A DNA stretch of 64,000 bases from the NCBI RefSeq assembly GCF_000284515.1, contig NC_017668.1, forward strand, positions 1,860,001 through 1,924,000, read 5' to 3'. The stretch is from Halobacillus halophilus DSM 2266 (GTDB taxonomy: Bacteria > Bacillota > Bacilli > Bacillales > Halobacillaceae). Numbering within the stretch: the first letter of the stretch is position 1; each line of letters starts with the position of its first letter. The position numbers and the translations under genes were made by a program. Under the pieces are notes generated by a model, which had not been told where the DNA came from, searched no databases, and worked only from the letters and a program-made list of their open reading frames with translations. Shown one piece after another: positions 1-9,729 of this stretch.

Positions 1-254
1 ATTTCACCGCGCCCATTTTCATCTTATCTGTGCACGTCCTTTTGCTCGTTATATTTGAACAGAATTTTTTTGCTTTTATTATGATTTTTCTACTAATTCT
101 TTTGGGCCTTTCCCTAATTGTCCAGTATCGAAAGGATCATGATGTTCAGCTCAAACGGGCTTTCAAGGGCTTTTGGAGAGTCAGCTTCTTAGTTTTTACC
201 CTTTTCTATTTAGGGCTGACTGTTTATGGTCTGGTCGATCGATTATTGGGATAA
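1..254 (+). CDS. DUF3397 family membrane protein, 5'-truncated by window edge
   Basis: The reading frame is open from the first bases of the window, and a GTG at 30 is only an internal codon candidate, so this is the C-terminal part of a longer gene. The visible about 84 residues are hydrophobic, with about two membrane segments separated by a short basic and acidic loop (QYRKDHDVQLKRAFKGFW). Small DUF3397 membrane proteins of about 120-130 residues are commonly found just upstream of bshC in Bacillaceae; the loop pattern and position fit that family. The function of the family is not known. Confidence is moderate because the N-terminus is missing. Confidence 0.6.
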   Translation, partial: FTAPIFILSVHVLLLVIFEQNFFAFIMIFLLILLGLSLIVQYRKDHDVQLKRAFKGFWRVSFLVFTLFYLGLTVYGLVDRLLG

Positions 255-350
255 GAAACAGATTAGATGAACTCCCTGAATCTTTTTTGTACAATACTAA
301 GAGGATACATACTACAAAGAATATTTGCCCGACAAAGGAGTAGTTCATAA

Positions 351-1976
351 ATGCGTATCGATCCTATTCAATTAAAGCCGAAACAGAGACTGTTTCATGA
401 TTATAAATATAACTTCGAAAACGTAAAAGATAAATTCTCATATGAGCCCGGAGATCCGGAAGCCTGGGAGAAGAGGCTGCAGTTCTTGCAAGGCCAAACC
501 TACCAGCGCAGCAATCTTTCGGAGGTTTTAAAAGAAATGAATGAGCGGTGGGGGGCACCGGAAAGTACATTGGACAATATTGAAAGGCTGAAAGATGAAA
601 ACGCAACCGTCGTCATAGCGGGACAACAGGCGGGGCTGCTTACAGGTCCATTGTACACGGTTCATAAAATCATCTCTGTTCTTCAGCTGGCTAAAAAGAA
701 GGAAGCGGAACTAGGTAAGCCTGTTCTCCCGGTTTTCTGGATTGCCGGAGAGGATCATGATTTTGATGAGATTAACCACATTATGGTTAATAGTCATGGG
801 AGAATGAAAAAGATGGCGATCTCCCAGGAGCCGGACCGGAAAGCTTCCGTCTCAGATATTAAAATTGACCAGAGAGCTGGAGAAGAATGGCTGAAGCAAA
901 TATTCAGTGAGATAGATGAGACCGAATACACGGGTGATTTTTATCAACAGACTCTGCGCTTATTGGAGCAGTCGGAGAGCTATAGTGATTTCTTTGCTCA
1001 ACTGGTTTATCTCCTTTTTCCAGATGAAGGTCTGGTAGTGATGGATGCTCATCGTCCGGAAGTACGTAAGCTTGAGTCTGCTTACTTTACTTCAATGATT
1101 AAGCATAATGCCGAAATCGCTCATCGTGTTTTTTCATCCATTCAGTTAAATGCCCAGGAAGGATACGAGACGGTGTTAGAAAGTGAAGCAGAAGATGCTC
1201 ATTTGTTCTACCATCATGAGGGAGAGCGTGTTCTTCTCACTCGTGAGAAAGATGGGAGCTTCAGGGGCAAACAGAATGAATTCCTGTTATCAGAACAGGA
1301 ATTATTAGAGATAGCAGAACACCACCCTGAGTGTTTAAGCAATAATGTAGTGTCAAGACCGCTCATGCAGGATTTCTTATTTCCTGTACTCGCGTTTATA
1401 GGTGGACCAGGCGAGATTAATTACTGGTCTGTACTTAAACCTGGCTTTGAAGCCGTCGGTCTTCAAATGCCTCCGGTACTTCCTCGTTTATCCTTTACAT
1501 TGGTAGACCGTAAGGCCGAGCAGGAGTTGAAACACTTCCACGTAGAACCTCAGGAAGCTGTACAATTTGGCACCGGCGAAAAGAAAATGAGGTGGATTGC
1601 GTCCAAGAGTGCCCCGCCTATTCCTCAGCTTAGTGCTCAGGTGAAAGAGGAAATTGAGCGTATTCATAAGCCTCTTAGAGAAAAATCAGCGGAACTGGGA
1701 CCGGATCTTGAAGGTCTTGCAGATAAAAATCTTCATTACATTTACCAGCATGTTGATTATTTAGAAAAGCGGATGGCTAAAACTTTGGAAGAGAAATACG
1801 AAAAAGAAGTGACCCAGTTTAATGAGTTGGATTTACTTCTCCACCCTGCAGGCGGTCTTCAAGAACGGATGTGGAGTATCCTCCCGTGGGTGAATCAGCA
1901 GGGAACGGACGTTTTCCAGCGACTAAATCAGCATTTGTTAACGTTTGATCAGGATCATTATGTGGTGTACGTGTAA
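351..1976 (+). CDS. bshC: Bacillithiol biosynthesis cysteine-adding enzyme BshC
   Basis: A 541-residue protein of the usual BshC length. BshC is proposed to add L-cysteine to glucosaminyl-malate in the last step of bacillithiol synthesis, the main low-molecular-weight thiol of Bacillaceae, in the cytoplasm. Visible family segments include the VVIAGQQAGLLTGPLYT nucleotide-binding-like stretch (about residues 85-101), PVFWIAGEDHDFDEINH (about 126-142) and the FIGGPGEINYW segment (about 350-360), plus a coiled-coil-like C-terminal third. The ATG at 351 has an AAAGGAG ribosome site. Position immediately before mraZ matches B. subtilis yllA. A terminator follows, so it is probably a separate unit from the dcw cluster. 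Confidence 0.93.
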   Translation: MRIDPIQLKPKQRLFHDYKYNFENVKDKFSYEPGDPEAWEKRLQFLQGQTYQRSNLSEVLKEMNERWGAPESTLDNIERLKDENATVVIAGQQAGLLTGPLYTVHKIISVLQLAKKKEAELGKPVLPVFWIAGEDHDFDEINHIMVNSHGRMKKMAISQEPDRKASVSDIKIDQRAGEEWLKQIFSEIDETEYTGDFYQQTLRLLEQSESYSDFFAQLVYLLFPDEGLVVMDAHRPEVRKLESAYFTSMIKHNAEIAHRVFSSIQLNAQEGYETVLESEAEDAHLFYHHEGERVLLTREKDGSFRGKQNEFLLSEQELLEIAEHHPECLSNNVVSRPLMQDFLFPVLAFIGGPGEINYWSVLKPGFEAVGLQMPPVLPRLSFTLVDRKAEQELKHFHVEPQEAVQFGTGEKKMRWIASKSAPPIPQLSAQVKEEIERIHKPLREKSAELGPDLEGLADKNLHYIYQHVDYLEKRMAKTLEEKYEKEVTQFNELDLLLHPAGGLQERMWSILPWVNQQGTDVFQRLNQHLLTFDQDHYVVYV

Positions 1977-1980
1977 AAAC

Positions 1981-2000
1981 CCTCCACCTTTCTCCACCTC
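1981..2000 (-). promoter_or_regulatory. Candidate inverted MraZ-type repeat pair
   Basis: Read on the minus strand, two GTGG motifs (1984-1987 and 1994-1997) lie exactly 10 bp apart, the same unit and period as the direct repeats at 2081-2105 upstream of mraZ. They point the opposite way and sit between the bshC stop codon and its terminator. Operator function is an inference. Confidence 0.35.
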
Positions 2001-2023
2001 ATAAAAAAATCGTTAATCCCTTT

Positions 2024-2057
2024 AAAATCTTGCCTTTTCAGGCAGGATTTTTTTTGT
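2024..2057 (+). terminator. Rho-independent terminator after bshC
   Basis: An 11-bp stem (AAAATCTTGCC with GGCAGGATTTT, one G-U pair) around a 6-base loop, followed by a T run. It separates bshC from mraZ. Confidence 0.8.
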
Positions 2058-2080
2058 AGGTGCAGAAAAATTAAAAGTAT

Positions 2081-2105
2081 GTGGAGAAAAGTGGGGCGAT
2101 GTGGT
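2081..2105 (+). promoter_or_regulatory. Putative MraZ operator (TGGNN repeats)
   Basis: Three GTGG motifs start at 2081, 2091 and 2101, an exact 10-bp period, giving TGGNN units separated by 5-nt spacers. MraZ proteins autoregulate the dcw cluster by binding tandem TGGGN-type repeats with 5-nt spacers just upstream of mraZ (known for E. coli and, with a related motif, Mollicutes). The repeats lie 30-54 bp before the mraZ start. No convincing -35/-10 pair was assigned. Confidence 0.6.
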
Positions 2106-2134
2106 AAGGTGAAGACAGAAGGTGGGGAACCAAC

Positions 2135-2566
2135 ATGTTCATGGGTGAATTCCAGCATAACATTGATACGAAAGGGCGGATCATAGTCCCGTCCAAATTT
2201 CGTGAAGATCTTGGGGAAACGTTTGTCCTTACTCGAGGTTTAGATCAATGCTTATTTGCTTATCCTATGAACGAGTGGAAGCTCCTTGAAGAGAAGCTTA
2301 AGAAACTCCCCCTCACCAAAAAAGATGCCCGCGCTTTCACTAGGTTTTTCTTTTCAGGTGCCGTCGAATGTGAGGTAGACAAGCAGGGAAGAATCAATAT
2401 TCCTCCACCACTTCGGAAATATGCTTCACTTGAGAAAGAATGTGTTGTTATTGGCGTATCCAACCGTATTGAGTTCTGGAGCCATGAACAATGGGAAACG
2501 TATTTTGAGGCATCGGAAGAATCGTTCTCTGAAATTGCGGAGAATATGCTTAATTTTGATATTTGA
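2135..2566 (+). CDS. mraZ: Transcriptional regulator MraZ
   Basis: A 143-residue protein with the two AbrB-like MraZ repeats: [20 protein letters not shown] at the N-terminus and a second about residues 78-90 ([13 protein letters not shown]). MraZ forms oligomeric rings and binds DNA upstream of its own gene as repressor or modulator of the dcw cluster. Start chosen at ATG 2135 (MFMGE, as in B. subtilis), 7 nt after a GGTGGGG ribosome site. It is the first gene of a run continuing into rsmH and ftsL, and a TGGNN repeat array lies just upstream. Confidence 0.96.
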   Translation: MFMGEFQHNIDTKGRIIVPSKFREDLGETFVLTRGLDQCLFAYPMNEWKLLEEKLKKLPLTKKDARAFTRFFFSGAVECEVDKQGRINIPPPLRKYASLEKECVVIGVSNRIEFWSHEQWETYFEASEESFSEIAENMLNFDI

Positions 2567-2587
2567 AGATAAGAAACGAGTGAGCAC

Positions 2588-3568
2588 ATGTTTGAACACT
2601 ACAGCGTATTAAAAGAAGAAACTATAAAGCACTTAAACATTCATCCTGACGGTACATATGTCGACTGTACGCTTGGCGGTGGAGGACACTCAGAAGTGAT
2701 TGCCTCCATGTTAAGCGAGAAGGGCCGTTTAATTTCATTCGATCAGGATGAAGCAGCCCTGGAAGCGGCTCGTGAACGTTTAGATGAATACTCGGATCGA
2801 GTGATTTTTGTGCATGCAAACTTCAGAGAATTAGAGAGTGAACTGGAAGAATTAGGTTACACCGAAGTCGATGGGATTTTATACGACCTTGGTGTATCGA
2901 GTCCTCAATTAGACGTTGAGGAACGTGGATTCAGCTATCATCAAGATGCACCTTTAGATATGCGTATGAATCAGTCTAATGAACTAAGTGCCAAAGAAGT
3001 CGTGAATGAGTGGCCGTATGAGCGTCTCGTAAGAATTTTCTTTAAGTATGGAGAAGAGAAATTTTCTAAACAAATTGCCAGAAAAATTGAAGCCGCACGA
3101 GCTGAGAAAATGATTGAAACAACAGGTGAACTTGTCGAACTAATTAAAGAGGGAATCCCTGCACCCGCCAGGCGTAAGGGCGGGCATCCGGCGAAGAGGA
3201 TATTTCAGGCAATTCGTATTGCCGTAAATGACGAACTGGGTGCTTTTCAGGATAGTCTGCATCAGGCTGCCCGAGTGTGTGCCGTGAATGGACGGATTGC
3301 CGTGATTACCTTCCATTCTTTAGAAGACCGCTTATGTAAGCAAGCTTTTAAAAAATGGAGTTCTAATCCGCCTCTGCCCAAAAATATCCCCGTTATCCCT
3401 GAAGATAAACAGCCGCCATTTGAGATGGTTACACGTAAACCGATTGTTGCGGAAAGTGAAGAATTGGAAGAAAACCGTCGTTCACGCTCAGCAAAATTAA
3501 GAGTTGTAGAGAAGATTAAACCTTGGAATTCAGAGTTTCAATTTGAAGAAGGGTGGAAGCAAACATGA
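2588..3568 (+). CDS. rsmH: 16S rRNA (cytosine(1402)-N(4))-methyltransferase RsmH
   Basis: A 326-residue SAM-dependent methyltransferase (MraW family) that N4-methylates C1402 of 16S rRNA at the decoding centre. The SAM motif [10 protein letters not shown] lies near residues 26-35. [11 protein letters not shown] (about 98-108), [14 protein letters not shown] (about 113-126) and the ITFHSLEDR segment (about 240-248) are family signatures. The gene lies 21 nt after mraZ and its stop overlaps the ftsL start (ATGA), the standard dcw arrangement. Confidence 0.96.
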   Translation: MFEHYSVLKEETIKHLNIHPDGTYVDCTLGGGGHSEVIASMLSEKGRLISFDQDEAALEAARERLDEYSDRVIFVHANFRELESELEELGYTEVDGILYDLGVSSPQLDVEERGFSYHQDAPLDMRMNQSNELSAKEVVNEWPYERLVRIFFKYGEEKFSKQIARKIEAARAEKMIETTGELVELIKEGIPAPARRKGGHPAKRIFQAIRIAVNDELGAFQDSLHQAARVCAVNGRIAVITFHSLEDRLCKQAFKKWSSNPPLPKNIPVIPEDKQPPFEMVTRKPIVAESEELEENRRSRSAKLRVVEKIKPWNSEFQFEEGWKQT

Positions 3569-3933
3569 GTGTAGAGAAAATAAGAAAAGAGGAGCAGCCT
3601 TTTCATCAGCCTGAGAGACAGAAACAGGTTAAAAAAGTAAAGCTGCGCAAAAAGCAATGGATCAGTACAGGGGAAAAGATGCTTTATTCGGCAGCCACAA
3701 CATTATTTCTCGCAGCCTCTGTATTTCTTGTGCAATTTTCGGCGTCCACGGATGAGCTGAATCGTGATATTCGAAGCTTGGAACAGGATATTTCTAAACA
3801 GGAAACTCAAAATGAGAACCTGGCTTTTCAAGTGAAAGAACTGAGCAACCCGGACCGTATTCTTCAGATCGCCAAAGAGAATGGACTGGACATCCAAAAT
3901 GCGCAAGTTAAACAAGCGGCTAATATCGAGTGA
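3565..3933 (+). CDS. ftsL: Cell division protein FtsL
   Basis: A 122-residue bitopic protein with a basic cytoplasmic N-terminus (many Lys/Arg in the first 35 residues), one membrane segment (about residues 38-57, [20 protein letters not shown]) and an extracytoplasmic coiled coil. FtsL joins DivIC and DivIB in the divisome subcomplex that activates septal synthesis. The ATG at 3565 is preferred over an in-frame GTG at 3553 because AAGGGTGG (3548-3555) then sits 9 nt upstream and the ATGA overlap with rsmH is kept. Assignment rests on topology and position, since FtsL sequences diverge strongly. Confidence 0.88.
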   Translation: MSVEKIRKEEQPFHQPERQKQVKKVKLRKKQWISTGEKMLYSAATTLFLAASVFLVQFSASTDELNRDIRSLEQDISKQETQNENLAFQVKELSNPDRILQIAKENGLDIQNAQVKQAANIE

Positions 3934-3960
3934 TAAAATCTTAAAACTGGTGATGTATAT

Positions 3961-6102
3961 ATGAAAAACCCAAACACACATAGGGGTGCAGCTCTGCTCA
4001 TCCTTGTGTTTTCTTTTGTATTTCTGATTATTGTCGGCCGGTTCCTTTATATTGAAACTACAGCGACTGTAGAAGGTGTAGACCTAAAAGAATGGGCGGA
4101 GGAGATCAGGACAAGTTCTTACAAGATTGATGCCGACCGCGGTAAAATCTATGATAAGAATGGAATGGTGCTGGCTTATGATCGCCCTATGTATCGCTTA
4201 CAGGCGATTGTAGACCCGGACTATTCGGCCAATCTTGAAAATCCCAAACACGTAACGGATCCTGAAAAAGTGGCTTCAAATCTTGCTCCTTTACTTGGAC
4301 TCAAGAAAAGTGAAATGATTGAAACCATTAAGAATGGTCAGGAGAATGATCGCTTCCAAGTAGAGTTTGGCGCTAATGGACGGGAAATCTCTCAAGAAGA
4401 AATGGAAGAGATTAAAGATTTAAACTTGAATGGTATCACGTTTCAGGAAGAAGCTAAGCGCTATTATCCTAACGGGGTTTTCGCCTCCCATCTCATTGGG
4501 TTTGCCCGGTCACAAGATGGCGATATCAAAGGAATTACAGGAATAGAAAAGCAAATGCAGAAGTATTTGAAAGAAGAAGAAGGAAAAATAAGCTATGAAC
4601 GTGATAAATACGGAACTAAACTGCTGGATCCGAATCAGGTGATGAAAGAGCCGGATGACGGAGAAAATGTTTACCTGACGATTGACCAGAAGATCCAGAC
4701 CTTTCTGGAAGATGCTATGTCTCAAGTAGATGAACAATACAGTCCGGAGAAGATCATGGCCGGTGTTATGGATCCAGATACAGGTCAGATCTTAGCCATG
4801 AGTAATCGTCCGAGTTATAACCCTAATGACCTTGGGGAGGTAGAGAACTGGTACAATGATTTGATAGCTTATCCTTTCGAACCAGGCTCCACTATGAAAA
4901 TGTTCACATGGGCATCAGCCATCGAAGAAGGTGTTTATGATGGTGATGAACTGTATAAATCCGGCAGGTATCAAGTGACGGAGAATTCAAGTACTATTGG
5001 CGATCATAACAATGGAGAGGGCTGGGGGATGATTTCTTTTAACGAAGGATTTCAGCGATCCTCTAACGTTGCTGCATCCATCCTTGCTTATGAGAAATTA
5101 GGACCCGATATGTTTAAGAAATATCTCTCTGATTTTCATCTCAATCAACAGTCTGGAATTGATTTACCTGGAGAGAAAACAGGTTCATTCGTTTTTGATA
5201 AGCCAATTGAGCAAATTACGACCGCGTTTGGTCAAGGCTCAACGGTTGCACCGATCCAGCTTATGACAGCTGCTACATCCATTGCAAATGATGGCAAAAT
5301 GATGAAACCTTATATTCTTTCAAAAATTTCCTCAAGTAAGGACGGGGAAGTGATCAAAGAGCGCTCCCCTGAAGTTATTGGAGAGCCTATTTCAAAATCA
5401 ACAGCCTCTCAGGTGAGAGATTTAATGGGGCAGGTAGTCACTTCGGAAAATGGAACCGGTCAGAAATTTAAACTTGATGATTTTTCCCTTGCGGGTAAGA
5501 CCGGAACCGCACAGATTAGTAAACCAGGAGGCGGCTATATGACCGGAAGAGAGAACTACACGTTTTCTTTCATGGGCATGGCTCCGAAAGATGATCCTGA
5601 ACTATTAATGTATGTGGCCGTCCAGCAGCCTAATTTGGATAATACCGAGTATGGCTCAGATCCTGTATCTCACATTGTGAAAACGGTCATGGAAAACAGC
5701 CTCCATTATCTCGATATTAAACCAGATGAGGAGAGTCAAACCAAAGTCTCTCAAGTAAAACTTCCTGATGTCACCGATCTTTCTGTGGAGAAAGCGACCA
5801 GCCGATTAAAAGAAAACTTCAATCGGGTGGAAGTGATTGGTCAAGGCAGTGAGGTAGAGAGAATATTACCTGAACCAGGCGCTGAGGTATTAAAGAACCA
5901 GAGAATAATGGTTATAACCGATCAACCAACGATGCCTGACCTGACAGGCTATTCTTTGAGAGATGTCCACCGTCTTGCCGAGTATTTTGGCTTTAATATA
6001 GAAACGATGGGTAATGGGTACGTAACCAAGCAGAGTATAGCTCCAGGTTCAGAGATTAAAGAAGAAGGTTATCTGGTGGTGGAACTAGCACCGCCAGAAT
6101 GA
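3961..6102 (+). CDS. pbpB: Penicillin-binding protein 2B (septal transpeptidase)
   Basis: A 713-residue class B PBP that cross-links septal peptidoglycan. An N-terminal membrane anchor (about residues 9-29) is followed by the dimerisation domain and a transpeptidase domain with all three active-site motifs: STMK with catalytic Ser310, SSN at 367-369 and KTG at 513-515. Two PASTA domains follow, the first beginning near VKLPDVTDLSVEKA (about 599) and the second near PTMPDLTGYSLRDV (about 657). Two PASTA repeats match B. subtilis PBP2B. It lies between ftsL and spoVD, as expected. Confidence 0.95.
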   Translation: MKNPNTHRGAALLILVFSFVFLIIVGRFLYIETTATVEGVDLKEWAEEIRTSSYKIDADRGKIYDKNGMVLAYDRPMYRLQAIVDPDYSANLENPKHVTDPEKVASNLAPLLGLKKSEMIETIKNGQENDRFQVEFGANGREISQEEMEEIKDLNLNGITFQEEAKRYYPNGVFASHLIGFARSQDGDIKGITGIEKQMQKYLKEEEGKISYERDKYGTKLLDPNQVMKEPDDGENVYLTIDQKIQTFLEDAMSQVDEQYSPEKIMAGVMDPDTGQILAMSNRPSYNPNDLGEVENWYNDLIAYPFEPGSTMKMFTWASAIEEGVYDGDELYKSGRYQVTENSSTIGDHNNGEGWGMISFNEGFQRSSNVAASILAYEKLGPDMFKKYLSDFHLNQQSGIDLPGEKTGSFVFDKPIEQITTAFGQGSTVAPIQLMTAATSIANDGKMMKPYILSKISSSKDGEVIKERSPEVIGEPISKSTASQVRDLMGQVVTSENGTGQKFKLDDFSLAGKTGTAQISKPGGGYMTGRENYTFSFMGMAPKDDPELLMYVAVQQPNLDNTEYGSDPVSHIVKTVMENSLHYLDIKPDEESQTKVSQVKLPDVTDLSVEKATSRLKENFNRVEVIGQGSEVERILPEPGAEVLKNQRIMVITDQPTMPDLTGYSLRDVHRLAEYFGFNIETMGNGYVTKQSIAPGSEIKEEGYLVVELAPPE

Positions 6103-6195
6103 TAGGAAGACCATTCCAGGCAGTGTTCTAATCGCTTCTACAATGCATATAGTGATACAAGCTGACTCTACCGACTTTCAAAAGGAGTTATGTGG

Positions 6196-8118
6196 ATGAG
6201 AAGAGTATCACAAGTCATTGTTAAGAAGCGGTTGATCACTGTTTTTCTTGTGGGAATGGTTATTTTTGGTGTCATTATTGGAAGGCTCGGGTACGTGCAA
6301 TTTGTACTCAGTGATTTTCTGATCGCCAAAGCAGAAGAGTCATGGAGCCGTGATATCACGTTTGAACCAGAAAGAGGCAACATTGTGGATACAAATGGGG
6401 AAGTGCTTGTCGGTAATCAGTCGGCTCCAACCGTTATGGTTGTACCAAGACAGGTAAAGGATCCTGAAACCACGGCTAAGAATTTAGCTCAAATTCTTGA
6501 GATGAGTGTGGAGAAAGCGTACACCCACGTTACGAAACAAATATCTATTGAAAAAATCCACCCAGAAGGACGCAAAATTTCTGAAGATAAAGCAGAAGCT
6601 ATCCAATCCCTTGGTATGCCTGGTGTCTACATCGCAGAAGATTCGGAGCGATACTACCCTCATGGTTCGTTTCTTTCCCATGTTCTTGGCTTCAGCGGCA
6701 TTGATAATCAGGGACTGCTTGGTCTTGAAGCCTACTATGATGATGAACTTAAAGGTGAAAAGGGAGCCCTTTCTTTCTTCTCCGATGCTAAGGGGAAACG
6801 AATGCCTGACATGGCCGATATCTACAACCCCCCGGTGGACGGAAAAGATCTTCAGCTTACGATTGATTATAAAGTGCAGGCCATTATTGAAAGAGAGCTG
6901 GATATTGCCCAAAGCAAGTACAATCCAGATGGAGCGGTCGCTTTAGCGGTGGATCCTGATACTGGGAAAGTAGTAGCTATGGCCTCGCGTCCGAATTTTA
7001 ATCCAGCAAATTATCAGGAAGTTGAACCAATGGTTTATAATCGCAACTTGCCGGTTTGGAGTACGTACGAGCCGGGTTCTACTTTTAAGATTATTACGCT
7101 CGCAGCGGCGCTTGAAGAAAATCTGGTCGATCTTCACGAGGAACATTTTCACGATTCAGGTGCTGTGAAGGTAGATGGAGCCACATTACACTGCTGGAAG
7201 CGGGGAGGACACGGGGATCAGACGTTTCTGGAAGTTGTTCAAAACTCTTGTAACCCAGGGTTTGTGCAATTGGGCCAGCGCTTAGGAAAAGATAAACTTT
7301 TTGAATATATTGACCGGTTCGGTTTCGGTGAAAAGACCGGTATAGACTTGGAAGGGGAAGGCAAAGGAATATTGTTTAAGCCTGAAAATGTTGGTCCTGT
7401 AGAACAGGCAACGACAGCGTTTGGACAAGGAGTTTCTGTTACCCCTATTCAACAGGTAATGGCCGTAGCTGCAGCTGTGAATGGAGGATATTATTACGAG
7501 CCTTATATTCAGGAAGCCTGGCTTGATCCAGTCACAGGAGAAGCGGAAGAAAAGAATGAGCCGAAAGTAAAGGATCGCGTAATCTCAGAAGAAACATCCG
7601 CACAAATCCGTAAGGCACTGGAAAGCGTGGTGGCTAAAGGAACAGGTCGCGGAGCTTACGTCGAAGGGTATCGCGTAGGTGGTAAGACGGGTACCGCTCA
7701 GAAAGTTGGACCTGACGGAAGGTATATGGAAAACAACCATATCGTTTCTTTCATTGGCTTTGCGCCTGCAGATGATCCTGAATTAGTGGTTTATCTCGCC
7801 ATCGATAACCCGAAGGATACCGTCCAGTTTGGCGGCGTGGTCGCGGCTCCGATCGTTGGGAATATCATGGAAGACAGCCTGAGGGCCTTAGAGGTGAAAC
7901 CGCGTAAAGATGGGCTGGAAAAAGAATACACATGGCCTGATGAGCCATTGGTTGAAGTTCCGAATGTTACGGGACTTGAGAAGAAAGAGCTCAATCAGCT
8001 GCTCACCAACTTAAAAATCGAGGCAAGTGGAAAAGGAGATAAAGTGATTACCCAGGCTCCTGAAGCTGGAGTGAAGGTGCCAAGCGGATCCAAGGTCCGG
8101 GTTTATATGGGGAATTAG
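6196..8118 (+). CDS. spoVD: Stage V sporulation protein D, sporulation-specific PBP
   Basis: A 640-residue class B PBP needed in the mother cell for spore cortex synthesis. It has an N-terminal anchor (about residues 14-34), STFK with catalytic Ser295, an SCN motif (NSCNPGF) and KTG at 497-499. A single C-terminal PASTA domain (VPNVTGLEKKELNQLL) distinguishes SpoVD from the two-PASTA PBP2B next door. An upstream in-frame ATG at 6190 is only 2 nt from AAAGGAG, whereas ATG 6196 is 8 nt away and gives MRRVSQV, close to the B. subtilis N-terminus. The 93-bp leader holds a CATATAGT block resembling a SigE -10 element, also seen before ylmC; that promoter is tentative. Confidence 0.94.
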   Translation: MRRVSQVIVKKRLITVFLVGMVIFGVIIGRLGYVQFVLSDFLIAKAEESWSRDITFEPERGNIVDTNGEVLVGNQSAPTVMVVPRQVKDPETTAKNLAQILEMSVEKAYTHVTKQISIEKIHPEGRKISEDKAEAIQSLGMPGVYIAEDSERYYPHGSFLSHVLGFSGIDNQGLLGLEAYYDDELKGEKGALSFFSDAKGKRMPDMADIYNPPVDGKDLQLTIDYKVQAIIERELDIAQSKYNPDGAVALAVDPDTGKVVAMASRPNFNPANYQEVEPMVYNRNLPVWSTYEPGSTFKIITLAAALEENLVDLHEEHFHDSGAVKVDGATLHCWKRGGHGDQTFLEVVQNSCNPGFVQLGQRLGKDKLFEYIDRFGFGEKTGIDLEGEGKGILFKPENVGPVEQATTAFGQGVSVTPIQQVMAVAAAVNGGYYYEPYIQEAWLDPVTGEAEEKNEPKVKDRVISEETSAQIRKALESVVAKGTGRGAYVEGYRVGGKTGTAQKVGPDGRYMENNHIVSFIGFAPADDPELVVYLAIDNPKDTVQFGGVVAAPIVGNIMEDSLRALEVKPRKDGLEKEYTWPDEPLVEVPNVTGLEKKELNQLLTNLKIEASGKGDKVITQAPEAGVKVPSGSKVRVYMGN

Positions 8119-8214
8119 AAATCGTCTGTTGCATTTTGTTTCAACTTGGTGAACGAACCGTAACGATAAACCGTTCAAAAAAACAATAATGGGCATACAG
8201 AAGGTTCGTCAATT

Positions 8215-8223
8215 TGCTATAAT
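8215..8223 (+). promoter_or_regulatory. Extended -10 promoter for murE
   Basis: TGCTATAAT is a perfect extended -10 (TGn plus TATAAT) 31 nt before the murE start; no good -35 hexamer lies 16-18 bp upstream. It would give murE-murF-mraY-murD vegetative transcription independent of the sporulation gene spoVD. Confidence 0.55.
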
Positions 8224-8253
8224 GAATCTTGTATGTGGGTAAGGGTGACAGTT

Positions 8254-9729
8254 ATGAAAATGAAAAAGTTACTGAAGCTTATGCCTTTTTATAAAGTAAC
8301 TCAACCCCTGTCAGACATTACGGTTCAAGGGATTTCGATGGATTCACGATCCACGGGTCCCGGCGACCTTTTTATTTGCATTCACGGTGTAGAAGCGGAT
8401 GGACACGAATATGTGCAAGAAGCAGAAGCTAAAGGGGCAGCTGTCGTCATGGCGGAAAGAGAAGTCACAACCAGCCTGCCTGTTGTGATCGTCAATGATA
8501 CGGTGAGGGCACTTGCAATGGCGGCTTCTATTTTTTATGGATTTCCATCTGAGCACTTGAGGGTGATCGGAGTTACCGGAACGAATGGGAAAACCACCAT
8601 TACGTATTTATTGGACGAAATTTTTCGGAACAATAATCAACGGACAGGGATGATCGGCACGATTCAAGTGTCGATCGCAGGAAAAACCTATCCTGTTAAG
8701 AATACCACTCCGGACAGTCTCTCACTTCAGCGTTATTTTGCGGAAATGCGCAAGGCGAAGGTAACGACGGCAATAATGGAGGTCTCCTCGCATGCGCTTG
8801 ATCAAGGCCGGGTCTATGGCTGTGATTTTGACATTGCCATCTTCACCAATCTCACCCGCGATCATTTAGATTACCACGATAACTTTGATGATTATCTTCG
8901 GGCTAAGTCCCTATTGTTTGCTCAATTAGGTAACGGGTATAATAAAGGGCGGCGCAAGTTTGCTATCATAAATAAAGATTCTGAGCAGGCGAAGCGTTTT
9001 ATCCGCTCGACTTCACAATCCCTGCTTACGTATGGGATTCACAGCAATGCAGATATAATGGCAAAGAACATCACACTAGGAGAGACAGGCGCTGCTTATA
9101 TTCTGAAAACACCTAAAGGGGAAATTGCCATTAACAGCCCTCTAATGGGGCTTTTCAGTATTTATAACATGCTTGCCGCAGCTGGAGCAGCCATTTTGTC
9201 GGGTATTCCTCTTACCGTCATCAAACATGCTTTCGAAATGACCCGCGGAGTGAGGGGACGTTTTGAGCCGGTTCGGGAAGGGCAAGAGTATGGAGTAGTG
9301 ATTGATTATGCCCATACACCGGATTCCTTGGAAAATGCTTTAAATACCCTCTCAGAATTCTGTAAAGGTTCCATCTACGTAGTGGTGGGGTGCGGGGGAG
9401 ATAGAGACCGGAGTAAGCGCCCGTATATGGCAGATGCCGCGATGAACAGGGCCGACTATGTGATTTTTACTACAGATAACCCACGCTCGGAGGATCCTAA
9501 GCAGATTTTTCAAGATATGACCAGTCACTTGAGCGATCCATTTGAATTAATTGAAGACCGGGAGCAAGCGATTGAACATGCTCTTAAGCGCGCAAAGTCA
9601 GGGGATATGGTACTTATTGCCGGAAAAGGACACGAAACCTATCAGGAAGTGAATGGTGTGAGACACCATTTCGATGATAGTGAAGTAGCAAAAATGATAT
9701 TAAAGAGAATGAAGGAGCGTCCATCATGA
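8254..9729 (+). CDS. murE: UDP-MurNAc-L-Ala-D-Glu:meso-diaminopimelate ligase MurE
   Basis: A 491-residue cytoplasmic Mur ligase adding the third residue of the stem peptide. The ATP-binding TGTNGKTT lies about residues 109-117. The amino-acid-selecting DNPR motif at 408-411 is that of meso-DAP-adding MurE, so the cell wall is predicted to be DAP type rather than Lys or Orn. Start ATG 8254 gives MKMKKLL and places AAGGGTGA 6 nt upstream; the in-frame ATG at 8233 lacks a ribosome site. It overlaps murF by ATGA. Confidence 0.95.
   Translation: MKMKKLLKLMPFYKVTQPLSDITVQGISMDSRSTGPGDLFICIHGVEADGHEYVQEAEAKGAAVVMAEREVTTSLPVVIVNDTVRALAMAASIFYGFPSEHLRVIGVTGTNGKTTITYLLDEIFRNNNQRTGMIGTIQVSIAGKTYPVKNTTPDSLSLQRYFAEMRKAKVTTAIMEVSSHALDQGRVYGCDFDIAIFTNLTRDHLDYHDNFDDYLRAKSLLFAQLGNGYNKGRRKFAIINKDSEQAKRFIRSTSQSLLTYGIHSNADIMAKNITLGETGAAYILKTPKGEIAINSPLMGLFSIYNMLAAAGAAILSGIPLTVIKHAFEMTRGVRGRFEPVREGQEYGVVIDYAHTPDSLENALNTLSEFCKGSIYVVVGCGGDRDRSKRPYMADAAMNRADYVIFTTDNPRSEDPKQIFQDMTSHLSDPFELIEDREQAIEHALKRAKSGDMVLIAGKGHETYQEVNGVRHHFDDSEVAKMILKRMKERPS

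Noticed and set aside
364-606. Minus-strand open frame inside bshC
   Set aside because: It lies fully antisense to a strongly supported enzyme gene, has no ribosome site and no recognisable protein features.
6506-6946. 146-codon frame within spoVD in another phase
   Set aside because: The spoVD protein is continuous and complete with all active-site motifs through this region; the alternative product is basic and low in structure, typical of a shadow frame.
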